A stretch of 64,000 bases of DNA, taken from the NCBI GenBank assembly GCA_050288165.1, contig JBNKDG010000010.1:62001-126000 (forward strand). Reading direction: 5' to 3'. Position 1 is the stretch's first letter, and each line of letters starts with the position of its first letter. Below are positions 18,097-25,260 of this stretch, one piece after another. Source of the stretch: JAPHTQ01 sp050288165 (lineage in GTDB: Bacteria > Pseudomonadota > Gammaproteobacteria > Thiohalomonadales > Thiohalomonadaceae). Made by a program: the position numbers and the translations under genes. The notes below the pieces were generated by a model. The model saw only the letters and a list, made by a program, of their open reading frames with translations, ran no database searches and was not told the DNA's origin.

Positions 18097-18227
18097 AGGT
18101 GACAGGTATCAGGTGGCAGGTAACAGGGGGAAAGGTCGGGGTAGCCTTATGCAACCTGCAACCTGCAACCTGCAACCTGCAACCTGCAACCTGCAACCTG
18201 CAACCTGCAACCTGCAACCTGCAACCT
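18097..18227. repeat. heptamer element 1 (11 x GCAACCT with AGGTNNC left arm)
   Basis: Two bases after the gmk stop begin four exact-length heptads, AGGTGAC, AGGTATC, AGGTGGC and AGGTAAC (18097-18124). After a short G-rich spacer come eleven perfect tandem copies of GCAACCT (18151-18227). The AGGT cores are complementary to the ACCT cores, so the element can fold into a heptad-paired hairpin. Related copies are at 35401-35497 and 63156-63247. Confidence 0.92.
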
Positions 18228-18255
18228 TTGACCTTCCCTGCGTTTGACGTAGAAT
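18228..18255 (+). promoter_or_regulatory. probable sigma-70 promoter of rpoZ-spoT
   Basis: TTGACC (18228-18233) and TAGAAT (18250-18255) are separated by 16 bases and lie about 40 bases before the rpoZ ATG. The -35 box begins at the base directly after the last GCAACCT unit. Confidence 0.5.
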
Positions 18256-18294
18256 ACGCGGTCCTGCCACGTATACGTATAACCGGAGTAACCC

Positions 18295-18558
18295 ATGGCG
18301 CGAGTCACCGTAGAAGATTGCCTGGACAATGTAGATAACCGCTTCCAGCTGGTGCTGGTTGCCACCAAGCGCGCCCGCCAGATCGCCAACGGCAATGAGG
18401 CGCGAGTCTCCCTCGACAACGACAAGCCGACCGTTCTGGCCCTGCGCGAGATCGCGGAAGGTTACGTCACCCGCGATATCCTGGATGAGGCGCCGATCGC
18501 TGAAGATAGCGGCCCGTCCATGGTCACCGAAGCTGAGGTTCGCGACGAAACCACCTGA
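18295..18558 (+). CDS. rpoZ: RNA polymerase omega subunit
   Basis: 87-residue omega subunit, which assists beta' assembly and contributes to ppGpp site 1. The N-terminus MARVTVEDCLDNVDNRFQLV and the block ATKRARQI are characteristic. The C-terminal acidic tail is variable in this family. The predicted promoter lies immediately upstream. spoT starts five bases after the stop with a GTG, so the two are probably translationally coupled, linking the ppGpp-binding subunit to the ppGpp enzyme. Confidence 0.96.
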   Translation: MARVTVEDCLDNVDNRFQLVLVATKRARQIANGNEARVSLDNDKPTVLALREIAEGYVTRDILDEAPIAEDSGPSMVTEAEVRDETT

Positions 18559-18563
18559 TCCCG

Positions 18564-20714
18564 GTGGCCACTCAGGCAGAAAACGTTACATCGACTGATC
18601 AGGATGTGTTCCTGATCAGTGATCTCTGTGCCCTGCTTGAGGAGTATCTCGAACCGGAACAGGTGAAGGCCGTTTATCAGGCCTACCTGTTCGGTGCCGA
18701 GGCCCACGAGGGCCAGCGCCGTCTCAGCGGCGAACCCTACATCTATCATCCCCTGGCGGTGGCCCGCATCCTCGCCGAGATGCGTCTGGATCACCAGACC
18801 ATCGCCGCTGCCATCCTCCACGACGTTATCGAAGATACCCCCACCGCCAAAGAGCAGTTGGTGAGCAAGTTCGGCGCGGAGATCGCCGAGCTGGTCGATG
18901 GCGTCAGCAAGCTGACCAACATCGAATTCAGCAGCAAGGCCGAGGCCCAGGCGGAGAACTTCCGCAAGATGATGCTGGCGATGGTGCAGGATATTCGCGT
19001 CATCCTGATCAAGCTGGCGGATCGCCTGCACAACATGCGCACCCTCGGCGTGATGCGTCCGGACAAGAAGCGACGCATCGCCCGCGAAACCCTCGACATC
19101 TACGTCCCCATCGCCACCCGTCTCGGCCTCAACCGCATCCGTCTGGAACTGGAAGACCTCGGCTTCGCCGCCTACTATCCGCTGCGCGCACGGGTACTCT
19201 CAGAGGTGGTGAAGAAGGCGCGCGGCAACCGCCGCGAGGTGGTGCAGAAGATCCAGAGCGCCATCGAACAGCGGCTGCATCAGGAAGGGTTGCTCGGCGA
19301 GGTGAGTGGACGGGAGAAACACCTCTACAGCATCTACCTCAAGATGGCCAAGAAGCATCTGGCCTTCTCCGACGTGATGGACGTGTTCGCCTTTCGCATC
19401 GTGGTCGACAAGGTGGACACCTGCTATCGGGTGCTCGGCGCGATCCACAATCTCTACCGACCGCTGCCCGGCAAGTTCAAGGATTACATCGCCATTCCCA
19501 AGGCCAACGGTTACCAGTCGTTGCACACCGCGCTGCTCACCCCCTACGGTTTTCCCATCGAGGTGCAGATCCGCACCGCCGATATGGACACCGTCTCCGA
19601 GGCGGGCATCGCCTCGCACTGGCTCTACAAGACCGGCAGCGACTCCAGCAGCATCGCCCACGTGCGCGCCCGCGAATGGCTGAAAAACCTGCTGGAACTG
19701 CAACAGCAGGCGGGCGATTCGCAGGAGTTTCTGGAGAGCGTCAAGGTCGACCTGTTCCCCGACGAGGCCTACGTCTTCACCCCCACCGGGGACATCATGG
19801 AACTGCCGCGCGGCGCCACCGCGGTCGACTTCGCCTATGCGGTGCACACCGATGTCGGTAACAGTTGCGTCGCCGCCAAGGTCAACCGACGGCTGGCGCC
19901 GCTACATACCGAACTGCACAACGGCCAGACGGTGGAGATCATCACCTCCCCCGGCGCCAAGCCCAATCCCACCTGGCTCAACTTCGTCGTTACCGGCAAG
20001 GCCCGCTCCACCATCCGCAATTACCTCAAGAACATGCAGAAGGAGGAGTCGATCGCTCTCGGCCGCCGCCTGCTCAGCCGAGCCCTGGCCGATATGCAAC
20101 TGAGCCTGGAGAAGATCGACCCGGCGCGAATGCAGCATCTGCTCAAGGAGTATGGGGTGGAGAGCGAGGATGTCCTGCTGGCGCAGATTGGTCTTGGCAA
20201 TCGCATGGCGCCGTTGGTGGCGCGCGCCCTTGCCGAGGGCGAGATTGAAACAGACAAGGCGAGCGGTAAGAGCAGCCGACCGCTGGCGATCAAAGGAACG
20301 GAAGGCACCGTGGTCAGTTTCGCCAAGTGTTGCCGACCGATCCCCGGCGATCGAATCATCGGTCTGCTCACCGCCGGACGCGGCATCGTGATCCATGGTC
20401 ACAGTTGCAAGAACCTGGCGGAATTCCGTAAGACCCCGGAGAAGTGGATCGAAGTGCAGTGGTCCGACGGCGTCGAAGGGGAGTTCCCGGTCGACCTGCG
20501 TATCGAAGTGCAAAACCGGCGCGGCGTACTCGCCACCGTCGCCGCCGCCGTGGCCGAAACCCAGGCCAACATCGACAACATCAGCCTCGACGAACGTGAC
20601 GGGCTGCATACCACACTCAACCTCACCGTATCGGTTACCGGCCGTGTCCATCTGGCAAGGATCATTCGACGCCTGCGTGCGATCGAACAGGTGCTGCGTT
20701 TGAATCGTCGTTAA
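18564..20714 (+). CDS. spoT: bifunctional (p)ppGpp synthetase/hydrolase
   Basis: 716 residues with all long-RSH domains. The HD hydrolase is near residues 50-180, with the intact metal motif in LHDVIEDT. The synthetase follows with FKDYIAIPKANGYQSLHTAL. The TGS domain contains VFTPTGDIMELPRGATAVDFAYAVH. Next is the conserved-cysteine region with FAKCCRPIPGD, and a C-terminal ACT domain ends the protein. The intact HD motif and the position after rpoZ favour SpoT over RelA. The start is a GTG close to the rpoZ stop. The usual trmH downstream is absent. Confidence 0.95.
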   Translation: MATQAENVTSTDQDVFLISDLCALLEEYLEPEQVKAVYQAYLFGAEAHEGQRRLSGEPYIYHPLAVARILAEMRLDHQTIAAAILHDVIEDTPTAKEQLVSKFGAEIAELVDGVSKLTNIEFSSKAEAQAENFRKMMLAMVQDIRVILIKLADRLHNMRTLGVMRPDKKRRIARETLDIYVPIATRLGLNRIRLELEDLGFAAYYPLRARVLSEVVKKARGNRREVVQKIQSAIEQRLHQEGLLGEVSGREKHLYSIYLKMAKKHLAFSDVMDVFAFRIVVDKVDTCYRVLGAIHNLYRPLPGKFKDYIAIPKANGYQSLHTALLTPYGFPIEVQIRTADMDTVSEAGIASHWLYKTGSDSSSIAHVRAREWLKNLLELQQQAGDSQEFLESVKVDLFPDEAYVFTPTGDIMELPRGATAVDFAYAVHTDVGNSCVAAKVNRRLAPLHTELHNGQTVEIITSPGAKPNPTWLNFVVTGKARSTIRNYLKNMQKEESIALGRRLLSRALADMQLSLEKIDPARMQHLLKEYGVESEDVLLAQIGLGNRMAPLVARALAEGEIETDKASGKSSRPLAIKGTEGTVVSFAKCCRPIPGDRIIGLLTAGRGIVIHGHSCKNLAEFRKTPEKWIEVQWSDGVEGEFPVDLRIEVQNRRGVLATVAAAVAETQANIDNISLDERDGLHTTLNLTVSVTGRVHLARIIRRLRAIEQVLRLNRR

Positions 20715-20937
20715 AAAAACGATTCACCGCAAAGGCGTAAAAGAATTCACCACGAAGAACACGAAGCTCACGAAGAAAGTTGTCGTCGTAGCTCGGATTA
20801 GCGCAGCGTAATCCGGCGATGAGATGGCAGGCTCGGCTGTAAGCCTTAATCCGATCTGCAATTGCATTTTCCTTCGTGAGCTTCGTGAGCTTCGTGTTCT
20901 TCGTGGTTAGTCTTTTTATTGATATGGGACCAATGAC
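20715..20937. repeat. stacked repeat arms between spoT and ankyrin gene
   Basis: Two left arms lie in series: a CGCAAAG-type arm (20723-20740) and an ACGAAG-type arm (20745-20777), each starting with TTCACC. The dispersed unit with the palindrome CGGATTA/TAATCCG is at 20788-20820. An ACGAAG right arm (20872-20908) ends in TCGTGGTTA. Only the ACGAAG arm has a partner here. No gene is supported. Confidence 0.75.
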
Positions 20938-21597
20938 ATGCACTACCGTCTGCTTTTCGTCCTGGTTTTCGTTTTTTCTTTATCTGCCTGTAGCGATCCC
21001 AACGAACGTAACGAAAAGGGCCAAACCCTGTTGAATCTCGCTGCCGAGGCAGGCGATCTGCAACGGGTAAAAGATCTGCTCGACGACGGTGCCGATCTCA
21101 CTCTGCGCGATCACTGTTTATGGACACCACTGCTGCGCGCCGCCGCCAACGGCCATAACGAAATCGCCGAACTGTTGTTGCAACAGGGTGCCGATGCGGA
21201 CGATCAGGATGAAGGTCTCTACAGCACGGTGATGGTCGCCGCCGGAAGCAACCATCCGCAGATGGTGGAGCTGTTGTTAAAGCATGGCGCCAGTATCGAT
21301 CTTGCGGATGGGAGCCTCGGCTGGACCGCGTTGATCTGGGCCGCGCGCGAAGGTCACGTTGAACCGATCCAAGTGTTGATGCGTTATCACGCCAACGCCG
21401 AACTCCACGACCAGTCCGGCAACACCGCTCTGACCTGGGCGGTGCAAAAGGGACACCTCAATGTGGTGAAGACGTTGCTCGATGCCGGTGTGCCACCCAA
21501 CCAGACCGATGCCAGGGGCAATACTGCACTGGCCATTGCCGCGCGTGGAGATAAACAGCAAATCCTTGAGCTGTTGATTGCTGCAGTAACGCAGTGA
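20938..21597 (+). CDS. ankyrin-repeat lipoprotein
   Basis: 219 residues. A signal peptide ends in the lipobox LSAC, giving a predicted lipid-anchored cysteine at about residue 18. About five ankyrin repeats follow, seen as repeating GHxEIAELLLQQGAD-type blocks (for example KGQTLLNLAAEAGDL, ANGHNEIAELLLQQGAD and KGHLNVVKTLLDAG). Ankyrin repeats mediate protein contacts; the partner is unknown. The following serine is not a strong inner-membrane retention signal, so outer-membrane sorting is likely. It occupies the place where trmH usually follows spoT. Confidence 0.88.
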   Translation: MHYRLLFVLVFVFSLSACSDPNERNEKGQTLLNLAAEAGDLQRVKDLLDDGADLTLRDHCLWTPLLRAAANGHNEIAELLLQQGADADDQDEGLYSTVMVAAGSNHPQMVELLLKHGASIDLADGSLGWTALIWAAREGHVEPIQVLMRYHANAELHDQSGNTALTWAVQKGHLNVVKTLLDAGVPPNQTDARGNTALAIAARGDKQQILELLIAAVTQ

Positions 21598-21657
21598 AAT
21601 TTTCCCCCACCTCCGTTAAAGTGATCGCCTTTCCTATTTGCAAAGCAGAGAGCACGC

Positions 21658-22044
21658 ATGGCACGCGAAATCATTCACACCGACAGGGCGCCGCAGGCGA
21701 TCGGTACCTATTCCCAGGCGGTTAAGGTCGGTAACACCGTTTATCTCTCGGGCCAGATCCCGCTGGTGCCGGAGACCATGGAGATGGTCGACGGGGATAT
21801 GGAGGCGCAGATCCGTCGGGTGTTCGACAACCTGTCGGCGGTAGCCGAGGCGGCCGGTGGTTCTCTGGCCGATATGGCCAAGCTCAACATCTTCCTCACC
21901 GATCTTGCCCACTTCCCGTTGGTCAATACGGTGATGGCCGACTACTTCAGCCAGCCCTATCCGGCTCGTGCCGCCATCGGCGTTGCCTCGCTGCCGCGCG
22001 CTGCAGGAGTGGAGATGGACGGTGTGCTGGAGCTGGGCGGCTAA
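21658..22044 (+). CDS. ridA: 2-iminobutanoate/2-iminopropanoate deaminase
   Basis: 128-residue RidA/YjgF/YER057c family protein, which hydrolyses reactive enamine/imine intermediates released by PLP enzymes such as threonine dehydratase. Family blocks are APQAIGTYSQAV near residue 13, VYLSGQIPLVP, and a C-terminal PARAAIGVASLPRAAGVEMDG that carries the substrate-binding arginine. The full-length match is firm. It follows the ankyrin gene after 60 bases and precedes the cyclase gene by 12; a ridA near spoT and recG is also found in other gammaproteobacteria. Confidence 0.96.
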   Translation: MAREIIHTDRAPQAIGTYSQAVKVGNTVYLSGQIPLVPETMEMVDGDMEAQIRRVFDNLSAVAEAAGGSLADMAKLNIFLTDLAHFPLVNTVMADYFSQPYPARAAIGVASLPRAAGVEMDGVLELGG

Positions 22045-22056
22045 CCCGCGGATGTC

Positions 22057-23898
22057 ATGACCAGGGCATGGCGCGAGCCGTACAGCCTGATCGCCGCAGT
22101 GATAATGCTGCTGGCGCTGGCGGAGTTTTACGGCCCGGGCCTGCTGCGTCACCTCGAATACAGCTTCAACGATACCCTGCTGCGCAACCAGGCGGAGCAA
22201 CGCAAACCGGACGGCGAAGTGGTGCTGGTGGATATCGACGAGCCGACTCTGGCGCGGATGGCGCCGGAACATGGTCGATATCCCTGGGCCCGTTCGGTGC
22301 ACGCGGAGATGGTGGAGTGGATCGCCAAACAGAAACCGAAGGCGATCCTGTTCGACATCATTTTCAGCGATCGCGATCCGCTGCGTCCCGACGACGACAC
22401 CTACTGGGCCGAGGTGGCCGCCAACACCGACAATCTCTTTCTTCCCTACGTGGTATTGCAGACCGACCGCCCCGGCGTTGGTCTGCCGCTGGATGTCTTC
22501 GGTGAAACCCTCGGTTTTGAAAAGGGCGCACAGGTAAGTAAGCAGGCGCGGGTCGCGCTGTTGTTGCCCTACATGGCCACCAACCTGCATGGGCGTCTCG
22601 GCGCGATCAATTTTCGCGAGGACGAGGATGGGGTTGGTCGCCACTATCCACTCTACTGGGAGAACGGCGGTTGGCGTCTGCCATCACTGGCGGGCAAGGT
22701 GGCCGGTGTGCTCGGTTATGCATTGCCTGAGGAACCGCTGTTACGACTCAACTGGCAGGGTCCCGCGCTGAGTTATCCCAAGGTTTCCTACGTCGATATC
22801 TACGACGATCTGTCCCTGACCAATCCGCAACGACCACAGGACGAGTTTCGCGATCGCATCGTGTTGATCGGCTCCACCGCCACCGGCCAGCACGACCTGC
22901 GCCACACGCCTTTGTATGGTACGCAACCGGCGGTGGAGATCATCGCCACCGCGCTGGATAACCTGCGTCGTGGTGACTGGCTGCGCGATGCGCCGAAGTG
23001 GTTGCCTCCGCTGACCACACTGTTACTCATTGCGCTGCTCTGGTTCGCCTTTCGCCGCGGCGTCAATCCGCTGTTTATCGCCCTGGCGCTGTTTGGTCTG
23101 ACGCCGGTGCTGTTTGTCGTTTCCTCGTTGGCGTTGACGCAGCGCTGGTGGTTACCGCTGCTGACCCCGGCGCTGTTCGCCTGGGCCTACTACTCCGTTG
23201 CCGCGCTCTACAGTTATCTGCGCGCGCAACAGGAGCGGCAGCGTTCGGTGGCGATCTTCAGCCGTTTTCTCGATCCGCGGGTGGTGGAGTATCTGATCCG
23301 CAGTGGCGAATCGGCACTGACCTTAAAGAGCGAAAGCCGTCGTATCACTGTGCTCTTTTCCGATATTCGCGGCTTTACCACGCTGTCGGAGACGCACAGC
23401 GCCGAAGAGGTGGTGGAACTGCTCAACAACTACTTCAGTCGTCAGGTGAAGGTGATCTTCCGTCACGGTGGCACCATGGATAAATTCATCGGCGACGCGA
23501 TCATGGCCTTCTGGGGCGCGCCGGTGGACGACGAGGAGCAGGCGATCAACGCGGTGGCTGCGGCGCTGGAGATGGCCGAGGAGCTACAGCACTTCCGTGA
23601 GGAGATGGGCGAGGTCGGCAAGGATTTCGATATCGGCATCGGTATTCACAGCGGCCCCGGCGTGGTCGGTTTTGTCGGTGCGGAGAATCGTCTTGAATAC
23701 ACCGCCATTGGCGATACGGTGAATCTCGCCAGTCGCATCGAAGGACAGACCAAGGGCGTGGCGCGTATTCTCGTTTCGGAGGAGACTATGCGTCTCTGCA
23801 GTGGCGAGTTTGACTTTACCGATCACGGTTCGTATAAGGTGAAGGGGCGTAGCGCCGAGGTGCGCCTGTTCGAACCAGGGAGACGTTTCCAAGCATGA
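22057..23898 (+). CDS. CHASE2-domain class III adenylate cyclase
   Basis: 613 residues. There is an N-terminal membrane segment, a large extracytoplasmic CHASE2-type sensor (about 35-300), then two or three membrane segments (about 312-385) and a cytoplasmic class III cyclase domain. Metal-binding D436 (LFSDIRGF) and D480 (FIGDAIMAFWGAP) are present. K476 and D553 match the adenine-specifying pair, and N556 and R560 the transition-state residues. All key residues are intact, so cAMP production is expected. The stop overlaps the start of the SH3 gene by four bases. Confidence 0.94.
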   Translation: MTRAWREPYSLIAAVIMLLALAEFYGPGLLRHLEYSFNDTLLRNQAEQRKPDGEVVLVDIDEPTLARMAPEHGRYPWARSVHAEMVEWIAKQKPKAILFDIIFSDRDPLRPDDDTYWAEVAANTDNLFLPYVVLQTDRPGVGLPLDVFGETLGFEKGAQVSKQARVALLLPYMATNLHGRLGAINFREDEDGVGRHYPLYWENGGWRLPSLAGKVAGVLGYALPEEPLLRLNWQGPALSYPKVSYVDIYDDLSLTNPQRPQDEFRDRIVLIGSTATGQHDLRHTPLYGTQPAVEIIATALDNLRRGDWLRDAPKWLPPLTTLLLIALLWFAFRRGVNPLFIALALFGLTPVLFVVSSLALTQRWWLPLLTPALFAWAYYSVAALYSYLRAQQERQRSVAIFSRFLDPRVVEYLIRSGESALTLKSESRRITVLFSDIRGFTTLSETHSAEEVVELLNNYFSRQVKVIFRHGGTMDKFIGDAIMAFWGAPVDDEEQAINAVAAALEMAEELQHFREEMGEVGKDFDIGIGIHSGPGVVGFVGAENRLEYTAIGDTVNLASRIEGQTKGVARILVSEETMRLCSGEFDFTDHGSYKVKGRSAEVRLFEPGRRFQA

Positions 23899-24407
23899 GC
23901 AAACGCCTGCTACTGATGTTGTTTCTTTTCCTTCCCGCCGTGTTGTACGCACAACAACAGACGGCGGTGACTCTGCGCGAGACGACCCTGCGCACCGATC
24001 CTCACAGCGATGCTAAAAAAGTCACTACTCTCAAGGCCAAGACCATACTGCAGATCCTGAAGCGTCAGGGCGGCTGGTATCAGGTGTGGGACGGCGGCAA
24101 GCATAGCGGCTGGCTGCGTATGAGCCATATCCGCATTCGAACCCCGGGCAGCCCGGCAAAGAAAAAAGCGAGCGGCGTCGGCGAAACGATCAACTTTCTC
24201 TCCACCGGTCGCTCCGGCGCCAGCGGCGTCACCGTGGCTACCGGTATTCGCGGTCTCGATTCCGCCGACGTGAGCAACGCCAAACCGAATCACGAAGCGG
24301 TGAAAAAACTCGACAACTACAAGAGCACCAGCGCCAGCGCAGAGCAGTTCGCCAGCGAGGGTCAGTTACAAGAAACCGAACTGCGTTATTTCAAGGAGCC
24401 GAAATGA
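23895..24407 (+). CDS. exported bacterial SH3-domain protein
   Basis: 170 residues. A signal peptide (about 19 residues, ending VLYA) is followed by one bacterial SH3 domain (about residues 25-85), with VTLRETTLRTDPHSDAKKV and GGWYQVWDGGKHSGWLRMSHI. A low-complexity Ser/Gly/Ala/Lys-rich tail follows. Such domains often bind peptidoglycan or act as periplasmic adaptors. It overlaps both neighbours by four bases, so it is translationally coupled to the cyclase and the M48 protease. A role as a link between them is inference. Confidence 0.85.
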   Translation: MSKRLLLMLFLFLPAVLYAQQQTAVTLRETTLRTDPHSDAKKVTTLKAKTILQILKRQGGWYQVWDGGKHSGWLRMSHIRIRTPGSPAKKKASGVGETINFLSTGRSGASGVTVATGIRGLDSADVSNAKPNHEAVKKLDNYKSTSASAEQFASEGQLQETELRYFKEPK

Positions 24408-25246
24408 TGCGTTTTCCTCTTTTCCTGATGGTTCTGGCGGCGTTGACCCTGAGTGGTTGTATCAAGGATGGCGCGTTGGGCAATATCGATCTTGGCGAAG
24501 TGGTGCAGTCAGCCAAAGACGCCTTCGGCGATGTGGATGATGAGCAGAAAGAGCAGTTGATCGGCGAAGAGGCGGTGGCAGTGCTGCTCGGCGCGGTGCC
24601 GCTGGTGGATAACGATCCGCTGCAACGTTACGTCAATCAGGTCGGTCACTGGGTCGCTCTGCACACCGAGCGCAAGGAGCTCGACTGGAAGTTCGCCGTG
24701 ATCGACAGCGAGGACATCAACGCCTTTGCCGCACCCGGCGGATACATCCTGGTCACCAAAGGTCTGCTGCTGAAGATGCAGAGCGAGGCGGAACTGGCCG
24801 GTACCCTGGCCCATGAGACGGTGCATGTGGTGCGTCGCCACTACCTCAATGCGGTGCAAAAGAACGCACGGGTCAATCTGCTGGTCAATGTCGCCAAGAC
24901 CCAGGTGGAGGCGGACAGGGCCAAGGATATGGAGAAGATCTCCAACGGCTTCAAGGAGATCTATGCCCGCGGCCTCGACAAGGAGGACGAGTTTGAGGCG
25001 GACCGCATGGCGGTGGTGATCGCTGCCCGCGCCGGTTACGACCCCTACGGTCTGCCGGCGGTATTGCAGACCCTGGCGGGAATGGATCAAAAAGATTCTT
25101 CGCTCGCCTTTCTGTTCAAGACCCACCCGCGTCCGGCCAAACGGCTGAGTATGTTGGAGCGGTTGTTCGACCAACTCGATCCCTACGCCACCCAGCCCCA
25201 ACTCAAGCCGCGGTTCCAGCAGCAGATCGTCGCCCTGCGGCGCTAG
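24404..25246 (+). CDS. M48-family metalloprotease lipoprotein
   Basis: 280 residues. A signal peptide with lipobox LSGC is followed by an M48 peptidase domain. The zinc motif is H137-E-T-V-H141 within TLAHETVHVVRRH, and the third ligand is probably in DEFEADRMAV. It resembles the catalytic half of BepA/LoiP-type envelope quality-control proteases but lacks the C-terminal TPR of BepA. The start overlaps the SH3 gene by four bases. Likely in the periplasm, anchored by lipid; the residue after the cysteine is isoleucine, compatible with outer-membrane sorting. Confidence 0.92.
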   Translation: MMRFPLFLMVLAALTLSGCIKDGALGNIDLGEVVQSAKDAFGDVDDEQKEQLIGEEAVAVLLGAVPLVDNDPLQRYVNQVGHWVALHTERKELDWKFAVIDSEDINAFAAPGGYILVTKGLLLKMQSEAELAGTLAHETVHVVRRHYLNAVQKNARVNLLVNVAKTQVEADRAKDMEKISNGFKEIYARGLDKEDEFEADRMAVVIAARAGYDPYGLPAVLQTLAGMDQKDSSLAFLFKTHPRPAKRLSMLERLFDQLDPYATQPQLKPRFQQQIVALRR

Positions 25247-25260
25247 CGGTCGTCACGCGC

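Noticed and set aside
18151..18227. CRISPR array
   Set aside because: The repeats are seven bases, strictly tandem and have no spacers.
18147..18425. Reverse open frame through the heptamer array encoding repeated LQVAGCR peptides
   Set aside because: The peptide is a translation of the GCAACCT repeat; there is no Shine-Dalgarno or conserved domain. Similar frames at 35315 and 63026 are rejected for the same reason.
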